A DNA stretch of 64,000 bases, from positions 1 through 64,000 of the forward strand of contig VWPU01006301.1 of assembly GCA_013398955.1 (NCBI GenBank). Direction: 5' to 3'. Positions 1 through 12,759 of this stretch are shown one piece after another. Origin of the DNA: Callaeas wilsoni. Lineage: Eukaryota; Chordata; Aves; Passeriformes; Callaeidae. The number at the start of each line of letters is the position of its first letter. The first letter of the stretch is position 1. A model generated the notes under the pieces. The model saw nothing but the letters and a program-made list of their open reading frames with translations. It had not been told where the DNA came from and made no database searches. The position numbers and the translations under genes were made by a program.

Positions 1-360
1 GCCGTGAGTGGCAGTCGCCGGTCCTGCCCCGGCGCCGTGCCCGCACCGCGGCTGCCGCACGCTCCGCCACGCCGGCGGCCGCCTCGGCCCCCCTCCCGGT
101 ACCCCCCGGCCACGGCGGGGGCACTCCCGGCAAGGACGGGTCCCGCTCGGGGGACAGCCCTCGGGACGGCAGCGCTCGGGGACCCGGAGCACCCTCCGCT
201 CTCCCCCCGCCTTCCTGGAGCCCGTGGAGGATGGTAGGGAAAGGGTCAGAGCTTCCAGCGTGGGCAGCGTAAACAGGAGGCTGCATTTAAGAGCTGCGGA
301 AAGACGTTTCCTCTGTTTGGGTTCGTCGCGGTATTTTTTGTTGGGTTGATTGGCGGGGTT
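1..360. promoter_or_regulatory. CpG island edge, probable promoter or first-exon flank
   Basis: The first 224 bases are very GC-rich and hold about 32 CpG dinucleotides by hand count. CpG density then falls off and the sequence becomes ordinary by about 360. Unmethylated CpG islands of this kind normally mark vertebrate promoters and first exons. The island is cut by the window start, so its full size and the transcription direction cannot be seen. A GTGAGT donor hexamer at 4-9 would fit a plus-strand exon ending at base 3, although the exonic bases before it (GCC) are not a good donor context. Two overlapping open frames in this part (4-237 and 8-349) are rich in Pro, Arg and Ala. That is what any GC-rich DNA gives, so I do not call them genes. 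Confidence 0.7.
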
Positions 361-3300
361 TTTTTTCCTCCTCGTTTTGGCATTTGCAAGAGCTCATATT
401 GCACGCTTCCTTTACAAAAGCCTGCCTCCACCACCGGCACAGCAAAACTCCTGTTGATTTGGTTTTTCTCCCCCTCCCATCCTGAATCAGCGTGTTAGAA
501 ATGTGATTACAGCATCCATCACGTTTAAGCACATAAATCTCATTAAGCACTGGAGTAACCATACTCATGCAAGTCTCCTGAATCATGCAGCTCAAATTTC
601 CAGAACAATTGAGGATATTAAATCATACCTCAGTACCAGAGCAAAGTTATATCCTGCTGAAGTCTCTCAGATGTCATGCTACACTAAAGGGCTCTTACAG
701 ATAAAATAGTGCCTCTGGCTCAAAGCAGAGCACACCAAAAGGAGTTGAAGGTTTTTGTAAGTGGCAGTAACGAAACCCTGCAGCTGCTGCCTGTCAGGGG
801 TGCGCAGTGACTGCTGAATGTCACTCTATAAGGGCAAGGCTTTAAATTTCAGCTCACTTGGTGTAATTTTACGTCTTTACTTTGCAACTGATGCTTCCCT
901 GAGAGTGGTCAGAAGACAGCGTCTTGGTGTGAGAAATAAGAGGGGAAGGAACGTGGTTTTAAAAAGTAACATTGCCAAGACATTTTTAGACCTGTTACGT
1001 GTATTCTCCTATCATTTTACCACTGAGCTTCAAAGAAAAATATCTACAGAGCAAGCACAAAGTCTCCCGGGGAACTCGATTGACAAGGGCATTTTGGTAA
1101 TGCTTCCAGCTCAGGAATGTAACTGTTCTACAAGGGATCTCACACCTGGGTCTGAGCGGCAGCCACAACAGGAGCTCCCAGCTCCCTGCCAGAGCTCACT
1201 CTGGGTGCAGAAGACCTGTCTGGCTCATGTGCCACGACCTGAAGTTCCAGGCTGCAGTCCCTGGAGCATCCCCAACGGGTGTATATTTGAGTAGGCTGCC
1301 TTTCAGCAGTGGCACAAAGCTGCACTTTCTCGGAAGTGCAGCAACACTGTTTGGATAGATCCTGGCTTTGACGTAAGGGAACAGTGGCTGGACCTTGACT
1401 GCAAACAGAGCTCCAGTGACCCTTTAGATAGGATAGCTCAGCTGCTCCTTGCAGCCTGGGAAGTGCCTGTTGGCACGAAGCTGAGCAACCTCACGCTAAA
1501 ATGTTTTATCTCCCCCGAGTTACAATTCACATGTGCTGCTTTCCTCTGCTCTCTCACAGATGTGCAGGTAGCACCAGCAGTTGCAAGGTGAGGACTCAAT
1601 ACACTCATTTCTGTTTCTCTCCACGGTGCTTTTGAAGACTGTTTCCTTCAGTGGGAACAAAAAAGATTGGTATTCCCTTCATCTCCTCCATGTTGCTTCA
1701 CAACTGGACTTTCTTTCCAGCAATTATTCCCTCAGCCAAGAAGAGTGGAATTTTACAGCTTTTTTCAGTATTCTGTCTGAAGATGGGATTTTTTTCCTTC
1801 CCAGTTTTCTGCTATAAAATGGTGTTTCTTGGGTGACTAGGGACTACTGGAGACATTTCTCAAATATGAATCTTAATTTTTGACTTCAGTTAGCCCTGGT
1901 CACAGACTTAGTTGGACTGCTGGGCCATGCAAGCTCCCATGTCACCACTGGGGCTGTGTTAAGGCTGCTGGAGACTGCTGCATGGCTCATCAGGCTGCAT
2001 TCCCATCATGGGACATGCCTCTGGATACCCACCCGCTGCAGCTCAGGGATGCATAAAGGAATATGCATTCTCCAGCCTTTCTCCTCTGTGAGACTGTGTT
2101 AGCTGGCATGGTTTAAAATAGTTATTTGGAGATATGTGCATGGACAGAAACAGGCAGTGCAAAACTGATACATGATCAATACTTTTTACATTATAAATCT
2201 GAGGGTTTAGACACAGAAAACAGCAGGATCTTCCTGAAGCTGGTAAAGGGGGAGAAGGAGACATCTCTTCTCTTTGGTTTTCCTTTACATAATATTTGAA
2301 GGAAAGCGAGTTTTATTGTTTGCTAGGCCAGGCCAGGCCAAATAATATCTAGATAGTTGCATTAATTTTGTTCTAATCTCCACCTCCTTCTCTTTGTGAT
2401 ACAAAGTTCTGGGAAGTCCAGATGTTTTGTGTGCACCAGTGGTACTAAGAGAAATTAAAAGTGCCATCTCCTACCTTCTTTTTCTCATCACCTCCCCTTG
2501 TTATAGGCACTCACCACTCAGTTGTCATTGCCCTTGGGGCGGTTGTTAAGCCAGGCTACAATCACAGACTTTCCCTCAGGATTCCTGTATGGAAATAACC
2601 CAGCAGAGAACAGCAAAAACTGTGTGAAGAACTGGTGTTTGTAGTGGGCCACTTCTGTGTTGAGTTGCAGCACACCAGTCCTTTGTCAAACTGTTCTTTA
2701 GAGGAATAAAACCAGCCTAAATCACCACGCTTCCCCAGCACTCTGAGGAGAACGATCTGTGCGGGTTCTACCACCTACTGTAGTCCCAAGGGTGGTATTT
2801 ACATTGCTTTCTATTGCTTGAGGCCTTTCTGCTCTCCATCTGCCATTAGATGGCAGCAACTGAATGCGAATGAGGCTCTGCACATCCTCTTTATCCTGTG
2901 GCTTGTGCAGGGATTTCAAGCTTTTCGCTTATAGGTCAATGGTTCAAATCTGGCCCAGGTCAGGAGGGGCCAGAGATCTTTATAATCCGACAGCTGCTTA
3001 GTGTCTTCTGTGAGAGCAGTTTGTGCACTTCTGCTTCTGATCTTGTGCACGAGTGCCCTTCTCATCACTGGCACTAATTGGCACCAGTGCTTGACGCACC
3101 AACAAAGAGGTGGAGGATGCTCCAAAGAGACTGAATTCTTCTCCCTGAACTCCATATGATTGGACAAAGGGGAGCACTCATCCCTGTGCGCAAGCCTGCC
3201 CTTGGTAATGATGCCAGAAGAATGTGCTGGCCCCTCTCCTCCTCCAAGAGAGTAACTGCCCAAAATTATCTCATTCCAGACAGGAGGGTGACAGTTGGGG

Positions 3301-5470
3301 TCTTTCAGCAGATAAAATTAATTTGTTATTAATTTGAGATATGATATTTGGATAGAGTAGTGATGGCGCAATGAAATCCTGTCAAACATGTTGTAATACC
3401 CATGTTATTTACAGCCTCTGTAACTGCACGGACAAACTCCATCCAGAACTGCCTCACAAGGTGACCTAATTTGGAAAAGAAAACAGATACACGATTTTCT
3501 CACATTAGAGGATACCTCACTGTGACTTCTTCCCTTACAAATTTAAAGCCTTGTGAAGGACTGGAGCAACTGATACTCTCCAGAGAAACCCATGAGATAA
3601 GAACTGAGCCTAGCAAGCATGTGATTGTGATACACAGTTCAAGCCTGTGTGTGTATCACTCAGCTTGTTCTATAAAGATTTGAGAAGCATGTCACTACGT
3701 AAATCCCTCTGGGCAGCTGGGCTCCCCTCCAACACACAGATTTCCCTTGCTGCTAATGAATCAGCCTCTTTTGCTAACTTACCTCCAAAGCTCGTTTACT
3801 TGGAAACCAAGGGAGCTTAGGGAACAGGGTTCTCTCCGTGCATAACAATGACCTATTTTAGATAGTTCTCCTCACGAGGTCAAGGAGAAGGGGCAGCAAA
3901 AGAGTGCTTCTATCCAAAAGGCATTTGCTGGAATCTGTCCTAAACAATGCCAGCCATTTCCATTTTGAGACCTGACATTTCGTGGTGCCAGTGCCACCAC
4001 ACAACAGAAAATGCCGGTGTGAGCCAGGGATGGGATCCAGCTGCCTCATTCCAAGGACACGCACCCAGGCCCGCTGCATACATGGTTATTATTCTCCAAA
4101 CAGCCCCCTTCCCATGGAAACTGGTAACCCAGAATGGAAATGCTTCACAGCACTCCCAGAGCAGGATGGCAGATGAGGCCAAGGGCACGTTTCACACATC
4201 TGGGTGTTCACATCACTGGGCTCTCTCAAGTGTCATGAGCAATACAGTAAGGAAAACACAGAAATGCATTAGGGAATCTGTCCTTCCTCACCAAGCTCTG
4301 AGGTGCTACCCATGCTGAATTAGCAGCACAGCTTAGGACTGCAGGAAAGAAGCATATGGTAGCCCTACAGGGAATGCTTGGAGACAGGAAATGTTTCATG
4401 TGCCATCTTGCCTCTGTGATGTGGACTACTGCCTGAGCTCGGGAGGAATTCAATCACTTTGTGATTTTCCCACAGTTAGTGTCCTGAAGCAAAATGGGAG
4501 GAAGAAACAGATTATAATGTATTTGTTTTGTATTTTATTTAACCGAAACCTGACCAATTTGATTACAAGGCTCAGATCCCAGACTGGAACTCTGTGATTT
4601 CAGCCCATCTATGGCTGATATCCTGCAAGGCAGAGAGGACCATTGTTCTGTGTGACTCAAAGGACACAACATGTCTTCAGATTAGCTCCTGGTTGAACTA
4701 GGGAATTTCTGTCAGTAATTCTGTTAGAATGTCTTTATGAGGCTAAATTTGACCCACTTCAGCTTTCAGCCCCTGAATGCAGTTACATCTTTATGACCAC
4801 ATAAGCTTGTTTCCAAGCTGCCCTTTCTCTTCTTGCCATTCTCCTTGAGTCCCTCACATTAGGGCAAGCAGATCAGCTTCCACTCACTCATGTGGCTCTC
4901 CCATGAGAGAGACTTCCCCCACTTAAATAGCAACTTTCCAAATGTCGTGCAAAACGGGGCCCAGTATTGGCCAGTAGTGCTGAATCCAGAGAGAACCAAA
5001 CTATCTGCACCAGCAGCAGACTTGGTTTGTCAAACCAGTGACCATTTTAGCCCTGCTAGACCTTTAAAAACTGGCACATTGGCCCATGGATTTTCATAAC
5101 TAAAGTGCTGGTTGTTTGCCTGTACAGCAGAACACTGCCAGTGTGTTACAGTGTCACTTCAGCCAATCAATAATAGATCTCTGCCTGTGACCCATCAGCC
5201 TAACTGGATTAATTTGAAGGGACCCGTTTTTCCTAAATAAATGTTCACTGGTGTTAATTATCCAGTTATTTTCATTCATGAGTCACCTCTGAGCTCTTCC
5301 ATTATTTTGACTAATAACGCTGTCACAAGCAGTGACACAGAGCACAGCCTTTTTCCGTTCTCCTGGAACATACCTGTGCTTTGCTGCCCCTGCAGGGTAC
5401 ATCTCTCACCACCACTGACAGCTCAGGCTACTGAGGAAGAGGGAGAGAAAAAAAATAAAGTCAGTGTTTT
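361..5470. other. Noncoding stretch, no gene recognised
   Basis: About 5.1 kb without a recognisable gene. The longest open frame is plus-strand 818-1294 (158 codons); it has no signal peptide, membrane segment or family motif that I know and is probably chance. A short segment at 1560-1587 sits between a strong acceptor (a pyrimidine-rich tract ending CACAG) and a GTGAGG donor, but it is only 28 nt and I do not call it an exon. A triple AGGCC-type tandem lies near 2326-2340. Everything else looks like unique noncoding DNA. Confidence 0.6.
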
Positions 5471-5560
5471 CATAGAATCACAGAGTGGTTTGAGTTTGAA
5501 GGAATCATTAAGATCATCTATTTCCAACCCCCTTGCCATGGGCAGAGTTTTTTTCTAGTT
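5471..5560 (-). mobile_element. CR1 LINE fragment, 3' end only
   Basis: Read on the plus strand, this begins with the ATAGAATCACAGA motif, followed by GATCATCTA, CCAACCCCCTTGCCATGGGCAG and then degenerate sequence. This is the reverse complement of the 3' terminus of bird CR1 retrotransposons, whose sense strand ends in ATTCTATG-type octamer repeats. Only about 90 bases are preserved, so this is a severely 5'-truncated copy with no coding capacity. It has mismatches to the CR1 copy at 46905-47510 and is probably older. It lies alone in noncoding DNA. Confidence 0.75.
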
Positions 5561-6403
5561 ACCAATAGGTAGTTACTCAGTCTGCTTCATCTCCCAAGTT
5601 TACTCATGGCAACACCAAGTATGTTCTGTTCAGTTAATGCTATTTTTAGCATTAAAAAGGGAGTCATCTTCCTGACCCCTGAAAATTCAGTAAGATAGCA
5701 TGATGAATAATTATTCTTAGTCATCTCAGCATGCTTAATTTAGCATAACTGCACCTTTGCTAAGAAACAAGATGGCTGTATTTATGCTAAGCACTACAAT
5801 TAGTTCCCTGCAGTTCACACCAGAGTATGAGGTAAAAGCTGTACTCAGTATTTCTCAGTTTCCCAGTTTGCAGTGATCACTTCAAGATACCTCGCAGAAC
5901 CATTCAAGAATACTTACACTTGCAGTGCCCTGCTATAGGACACAGCCTCATAACAGGTTTTTTAGGTGCTCTGAGTATGATGGAGGTGGCAGTAGGAAAT
6001 CTTTCTGCTGGGATGTGGCAGCTCCAAATGTAGGTAACAAGAGCATCATTTCTTCAATTCAGTTCTGCCTGGAACTGATACCTTAAAGTAAGGCAGTGAT
6101 CCTTCTACTCAATTTTTTTTATAGCTCTCAAAATAAACCATCTTTCAAAACCACTCAGTTTTGCAGAAACTTGGATACTACTGAATATATTTGGAGCTGT
6201 GTCTCTGCCCCCAAGGAAGATGAACAAAGCAACCTTTCCCTACAGATAAATGCCTCTTGCTTAAGAGGAATTAAATATAGACGCTTATTCCTTAGGGCAC
6301 AGCTGTACTGAAATGAATTTTATTAAGTTACTTACAAATGATCATTTTGAAATGTCGTTCTGGTTTGTTAGGCTATTTCCTCAGGAAACGGTCTCGTTCT
6401 TAC

Positions 6404-6457
6404 CTTTTGCTCATCTGTATTATGAATTGTTGCCTTTGATTTCTTAGCTGTTTGCTG
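6404..6457 (-). other. Weak candidate exon (54 nt)
   Basis: On the minus strand a pyrimidine-rich tract ending TTTGCAG at a CAGCAG double acceptor precedes this segment, and an AAG/GTAAGA donor follows it. Read from its first base it is open for exactly 18 codons (QQTAKKSKATIHNTDEQK), with charged, lysine-rich content. It is also open in the frame starting one base later. I recognise no family. Splice-like pairs this close together occur by chance in tens of kilobases of intron, so this remains a candidate only. Confidence 0.15.
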
Positions 6458-7929
6458 CTGCAAATAGCAATAAACTTTTCTCTCTGAACTCTTTCCAGAA
6501 AAGCTGAATCTTTCTTGAGAAAGGATCTGGGAAGTCCAGACAATATTGTTTAGCAAAACAAAATATGCACGGAAAGTGTCCCAAAGATCACTGTAAGAAA
6601 TGGCCTCAAGCTTGGCAGTCTTAGGAGAAAACTCTGGGTGTAAAGAGGACTATGAAGTCTGAGCATGGACACATTCATTACCACAAATAGGCTTTTAAAA
6701 AGCATAGTTATAGCCATAGGCTTTCAGGGGCACCTTTTCAAAGGAATTGTCTAACAAACAAGGCAGCTGCATTTTGTGTACCTTGTCTCAAGACTTGCCA
6801 AATGAATATTTGCAAACTGCACGTAGTTATTATGCAAATGTATTTTAATCCCCAGACCTCTCAATGCAAAACTCCCCTAAGACAGCGTTTAGACCTTTTG
6901 GAAACCATGGGAGGCACCAAGGTCTGGGCAAACACCTCTGACAACATCCCCAGACTATGCCCTTTACTCAGCCTGCCCTTGGTCACCTGGGGCACCAGTG
7001 TCCTACCACTGCCGTGGAACAGACACACACAGATGTCACAGATCACCTTCTAGGAGCAGAATCTGCTTGTGGGTTGGGTGGCAGGGAAGACATTTTAGCA
7101 GCATGAAAATAACAGAGTCATATTTCCTCCAAGGATCCTTGAGCAATTTACGAGCTTCCTCAAGAACATTTATTTGTTAAGTAGTATTCTGAAAAGATGA
7201 TAAATGTTACATAAATGTCCTGATGCTGCTGTTATTAGGCCCAAAAAGGCAGGTTATGGAACCAGACTCAGTCCCCTTCAAAACACAAATACTGAGGTTT
7301 TTTCCTCCCCAGCAGTTACTGTGCACTCACATGGTACTTCCCTGCCTGTAGGCCTGCACACCTGCAAACTCTTGCTCACGATATCATTTATTTGTGCAAG
7401 TACTAATCTAACAAACTCTCCTCACTGAAAACCATCAGCAACAACTTTTTCAGCACTTTCAGTTCTATTTCAGTCATGACTTTTCTCCTTCTTCTCCCAC
7501 CCACCAAGCAAAGCACCCAGTTTCTTTTCCCCATCAATGTGTACTCCACAGGCAGGAGAAAGGGATGTTGCTCATCCTTAGCCACTGCAGCCCTGTTCAG
7601 AGCATGTCACCCACAGGCAGAGAGAAGTGAGGGGGAAAATTTGTGTCCCTGCTCTGCAGCTGGGCTGCAGCGTGTCAGCCTGGTCACGTATTTAGCAGGT
7701 TTGCAGCTGTTTGTTACTCAGCTCCACAGCAGAGGCTGATCAGGCTCACTGGGGCTGTGCCAGGCTCTCCTGAACAAAAAAAAAGAGAAAAGATATTATT
7801 TATAACTGGCTCGTGAGATGGAAAAGTGGTCCCTATATTTAATAGAAAGTGTTCCCAGCAGATTAACCCCAGTAGTATTGGGTTTGGGGACCTGTTGTGT
7901 TCTATTTGAGCATTAGCTACTATACTTAC

Positions 7930-7983
7930 CATACTTCCAGGTCCAATCCTCCACAGAGTGGAGTCCCATAGCATAATTGTTTA
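7930..7983 (-). other. Weak candidate exon (54 nt)
   Basis: On the minus strand the acceptor is a strong pyrimidine tract (ATCCCCTCTCTAACCAG) and the donor is ATG/GTAAGT, matching the intronic consensus exactly. The segment is 54 nt. The frame starting at its first base opens with a stop, but the other two frames are open throughout. If it were spliced to the 6404-6457 segment, the frame with one leading base would continue through both. No homolog is recognised. It could equally be part of a noncoding RNA or pure chance. Confidence 0.18.
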
Positions 7984-8869
7984 CTGGTTAGAGAGGGGAT
8001 AATTTATTCTCAACCTGTCAGAAGACCCAGACTTAGAATTGTACAGTCAAGAGGAAAGGAAGACAGTAATTTTCAAGGTTTTGCCAAGTTCTTATTTTAT
8101 ATTTCAAAAAGAGAATTAGTGTTTGAATACACTCGATGCTTTGTGCTGCAGCCATTGGTACCAAATGAGCCCCTGTCCTGTGATACCGTAGTAAGATCAT
8201 TTCTGCCTTTTGAGGCCAAATTCAAGGGCATGTTCCCATCTAAACAGCAAGTTTAGAAACACTGCGTAAGATCTTTTGGGGGGATGCACACTTCAAAGGA
8301 AGTCTGAGCATGTATGTCTCAGTAGCTCCATGCAGTGAGGCGATGCAGTAGCTGCAGTGCCCATGTGCAGAAAACAGCTGGATGCAGGCAGACCCTGCAT
8401 TCACAGCTGCTTCTGGAGCTGCCCTGCCAACACCTCACAGCATCTCTGCAATCAGTCTCCTGCCACCGTAGCACAAAGGCAAAAGACACTGTGAGAGAAA
8501 GGCTGTCAAACATGGGTGCAAACTGAAGGAAAGAAGTTCCTTACGCAGATGATCTCTGAGTTCCTGCCTGGGTAAATTACAGTTCTTCAAATTTGCATCA
8601 CCATTTCTTCTTCAAAGGTATGCAGTGCATGATCTCTCTACCCTGCTGTGAACTGCTGTGCCAGGCTGTGAAAAAAGCACCGCTGTAACATTCAGTCCCA
8701 GACACGGGTACATTCCAGGAGCAGGAGACGCTATTTCTGTGCATTTCCTTCTACCCGGACCAGCTGAGCTTGTTTTGAAACTGACTTTCTATTTGTGAGA
8801 GACTTTGGGGATACTTGGCTAAAGCATACACATAGATTTCCCTTTCCAACTTAGGCTGCATTTCTCTTG

Positions 8870-8990
8870 TGGTGCATTAAGGAAACTGAGACACAAGGAG
8901 CTCTAATTAACTCACACAAAGCTACGGACATATCTGTAGAAGACGACTTCAAGTAGGAAAAAACCCTGTAACCTCTAGATTGTATCACTG
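8870..8990 (-). repeat. MIR-like SINE relic
   Basis: The plus strand reads GGAAACTGAGACACAAGGAG, followed by a degenerate AACTCACACAAAG and a decayed tail. This is the order found in the reverse complement of MIR-type SINEs: 'gaggaaactgaggcacagagaggttaa' and then 'gacttgcccaaggtcac'. The match is interrupted and old. MIR elements are ancient tRNA-derived SINEs that survive as faint relics in birds. Edges are approximate. Confidence 0.5.
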
Positions 8991-11900
8991 TTCATTATTC
9001 TCTAACCTCTTCTTCTCCAGTCTCTTCTCCCTAATAATGAGGAACGTCTTTCCCGACTCAGACTCTTATCTGGAGTGTTCATATACCCTGCCATGCAAAG
9101 AGATCTCATTCTTATTGGCAAGCCCAGATATTCTGTCAAAGTAGCTTAGAATTCTGATTACATGCAAGTGTGTGTATATATGTAGCATTACAACACCAGA
9201 GACAAACATAATTCCAGGAAATCTTGTTTTTTTCCTTTCATTTGCAGCCTGGACAAAGGGAAAAGGCTGCATGTTCTTGCTTACATACCACCACTCCCTT
9301 GGTGCAGGGAAATTCTCAGTTCCTGAATGCAAGAAGTGCATGGTCAGAGAGGGGCCAGCCCATAGGTGTGCAACCCACGTGCTGCCTCCAAGTCTCATAC
9401 CAGCATGCTGAGAGTAGCCATCACATGCCTTGGCTTTTCAAGAAGCTGTACCTACAGAATTACTCAGTCTCCTACACACCCCGGCCACAGGGAGAACCAT
9501 TTCTTGCCTGTTATCAGCAATGAGAGGTTTATATTAGATGCAGAGCCCTTCTAGTTCAGAAACAATGAGCAGCCATAGCACATGATATACACTAAGTAGC
9601 TCTTCAATCTGTTTACCAAAGCTTTCATATGACTCTGAAGAATACTGGCAGTGCTGGGCACTTCAGAGGCAGCACAGCCCAGCTGTTGAAAAAGCAGCTT
9701 TGGAGGAGGCAAAGCAAAACTTACATTTGCGTGTGCTGCTAGTTTGAGCAGCATTTTAGTCTCTTGTGTCTCAGTCTTCTTATGTATGCTACCAGGATAA
9801 TTGCAGTTAACAACTGAGCACAGTTTGTGGTAAAGCTTTCTTAAACATTTGGGTGATAAAAGCTGCCGACAACATTTATGGATTTTCATTCCATTAGCAG
9901 TTAGCTTCTGCCACAAATAGGACCCGAACCATCTTTGATATCTTAAGACAAGATCTATTTATGTATCTGTGTGCTAAGCAAAAAACCAGAGTCCTTGAAA
10001 TGACAGACAAACAGGTTTCTCTGTGCAGAGAGCCAAGCTGCTAAGAAGAACCAATCTGCTGAGCACCATGTGTTTAATGTTCTCCTGTGCCCCAAGAGAC
10101 AGACACTGGTGAATGGGCACTGCCCTGCCTGGAAGCTCTGACCTGGCAGCAAAGAGGTTTGGAGTAATGGGAGCCATAATAAGCATGTGAGCCCTGAGCT
10201 TTCCATATTTGTGGGGTGTGTGGAGCCTGTGGCAGCACTGTCAGTAGCACATTACATCCTGTGACCTGCCCTGTGATAATAAGACTGAATGGATGGTGAC
10301 ATTAAGACCAGGGATAAACGTTTTGCAGCGTGCACTCCAGGATGAAGGTAATAATTTAATGAGCTTTTCAAGAATTTGCACCCTTCCAGAAAACTGCCTG
10401 GGAATGAGCTTTAAAACAACTTCCATCTGTAACACCAAGAGACTGTCACTCTAACTGAACAAATACCATGTCACAAGTACCAGAGAGAGTCTTGTGTACA
10501 GGTGCAAAAAGGTGAAGCTCTCCCTACTTTTCAAATTGCTATATAAGCAAATATACTTCATTAACTTGAACTGGAAGAGCCCTCAAAGTCACTTGCAGTT
10601 TTTCCAAGCAAAGTGACTTAAAAAAAGGTAAATGTGCCAACCTTCCACAAGCAGAGCACTTCCTAAAACATCTCCTTAACACTGCAGACAGTCACTATCT
10701 TTGCACTGTCAAAATCTAGTTATGTCTGCAAATGTACTGCAACCTCCCTTGTCCACTTAAGCATCCTTTGGAATTTTTTGCTTTAGTTTGTTGTTCATTA
10801 TTACATTAATCACCTATGTTGAAATGCTAACAAGCACCCAGAAAGACATGGTAAACTGGGCTTCAGCTTAGGAAGAGCTTTCAGACTACAGAGATAATGA
10901 AGCATTAGGCCAGCATGCCTCCAATAATTGAGATCTTTACAGGCATAAACATCTACGCACAGGTAGCTGCAGCAAAGAATGGATGAGAAGGCTTTTAGAG
11001 TTGCCTTCCCACTCCACAGTTTGTTAATTAGCTATGATAAACATCAACTACCCATTTTTTGAAAGTAATGAAGTATAAGCAACTAGAGGAACATCCTTTG
11101 GTATTTCATAATTTGCAATTAAACATGTCTCATTCTCAGACACTCAATTGAGTTGCTCTTGGTTTACTGAGCTACTGCACATCAGCTGAGCTACATAAAT
11201 CTTTGCTTTTCATAGATAAGGGGGAAAATGTAAGCTGTGAGCACTGTTAACCCAGATGAGTAATGCCTAAAGCCCCTGACTGCATATGTCAAAATTGAAA
11301 CAGGCTGGATCATACCCACTGAACATTAGGAAAGCTAGAGAGCCGGGGAGCAAATCATCAAATCCATCTTAAACACGTCTCTTCAGATGGGACCCAGTAA
11401 AAGTGCTCATTGTTCTCTGCTGGCTACAGAAGGAATCTGCCTTAAACACTGAATTTTAAAGTAAACAGACAACGTGAGTCTTGGAAGAAATCTTCAGCAG
11501 TAAACAAAGCCTAGTAACACTGCCCACCTTCTGCTTGTACATGGATGTGCTGGTTTTGGTTAAACAAGGACAAGGAGGAAGGCTTTTATCTCAGACTGCA
11601 GTGAACACAAGATCCGAGTGGCTTCAGCGTTCATGCCTGTGGACTGAGGTGGATTTCTTCGCATCTGGTTAACTACTCTTTTGGCAGAACCGCTTATCTC
11701 AGCCCTGCAGCTATGCAGGGAGGTTTGCATTCACAGGAACATTCTCAAGGGAAACCTGCCCAGCATTTTCCCACATTACAGCCTTAATCCTCAAAGTTCA
11801 CACTAAATGCCTCAGCTCACTGTGTCTTTTGCACATGGCAATGGATTCTGTGCAAGGAGACACTGAAATATGAGTGTTTAGCACTCCTTTCCTGATGTTG

Positions 11901-12759
11901 ACAATGTGGTCCTTTTAGAGCAAGGAAAAAGTAAAGCCCATGATGAGAGATACTGGTAGGGCTTGGTAGAGTTTCCCAGAGTAAAATATAGATCACTTGC
12001 TCTTCCTTGTCCCACAGCTGTTTTTGCTTGCCAGTATCTGCCCGATATCAGGCCCTGTCTCAGGCAGCAGAAAGTTCACTGTCTACCGACAATCCATCCT
12101 CTCCACAGTTAGTACAGACACTTTCATAACATGTTCATTTTCAGTGTGTTACCTTTCCTTTACCTATGCCCAAAGAAATTAATCCTCAAGCTCAAAACTC
12201 ATCAGAAGATTAAAGCCTTTGGAAATGGAGAGCGAAGTTGGAAAGGGGCAGACTAATGTGGTTCAGTGTTGCAGAGAGCGGGCTGGATGTCAGAGCCCTG
12301 CGCTGCGGTCACGGCCAGCATTGCCACAGGCCGGCACGCACCGTGCCCCGGGGCAGCAGCTGCTCCACAGCTGGTGCAGGGCTGGCTCTGGCTGCCTATG
12401 CTCCCAAGCACGGCCACTCAGTGTGTTTTGGCACCGTGTGTGGCTGACAGTTACTCAAGTTTGACCACAGTGCAAGTGCAAAAGAAACAGAGGTGGTTGC
12501 AAGAAGCAGCTCTTTTTTCTTTCCAGCTCCAACCTCTCTGTATTGTCACAAAGAATAAAATAATCACCTTAATACAAGGATCTTCTTCAAACAGAGAAAC
12601 CTGACCTGTCCCTAGGCAGGACAACATTGCTGGATTAGATTGACTACAACCAGCTATAGAGAACACTGGTTCTGGCAGAGGTCCTCATAACACATTCCCA
12701 TTAAGGACTTCTACCCTCATCTCATTCACTTCCCAACGAGTGAAAGCCTGCTGACAGAG
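8991..12759. other. Noncoding stretch, no gene recognised
   Basis: No gene is recognised in this 3.8 kb. The longest frame is minus-strand 9551-9916 (121 codons), with no known domain. A possible plus-strand MIR relic lies at about 9728-9815, where the phrase TCTCTTGTGTCTCAGTCTTC resembles the MIR core, but it is too weak for its own call. A 15-base resemblance to an LTR start near 11547 does not extend and is rejected. The rest is unique noncoding DNA. Confidence 0.6.
12755..12759. repeat. Target-site duplication, left copy (CAGAG)
   Basis: CAGAG lies directly before the TG start of the LTR at 12760. The same five bases follow its CA end at 13320-13324. A 5-bp duplication fits retroviral integration of the ERVL/gamma type. 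Confidence 0.8.

Larger units (their letters stand above)
5561..8869. other. Noncoding stretch, no gene recognised
   Basis: No open frame in this 3.3 kb resembles a known protein. Two minus-strand segments of 54 nt each (6404-6457 and 7930-7983) are flanked by good splice motifs and are listed separately as weak exon candidates. A run of A residues lies near 7776-7785. I see nothing else. Confidence 0.6.

Noticed and set aside
818..1294. A 158-codon plus-strand frame as a gene.
   Set aside because: No known domain, no signal or membrane segment, and no splice or promoter support.
1560..1587. A 28-nt exon between CACAG and GTGAGG.
   Set aside because: Very short, not open in a convincing frame and without a partner exon; strong acceptor-like tracts are common here.
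2931..2955. A tRNA-like GGTTCAAATC box.
   Set aside because: The surrounding bases cannot be folded by eye into an acceptor stem and anticodon arm, and no A box lies at the right distance.
11547..11570. TGTGCTGGTTTTGG as the start of another LTR.
   Set aside because: The likeness stops after about 15 bases and none of the internal LTR landmarks follow.
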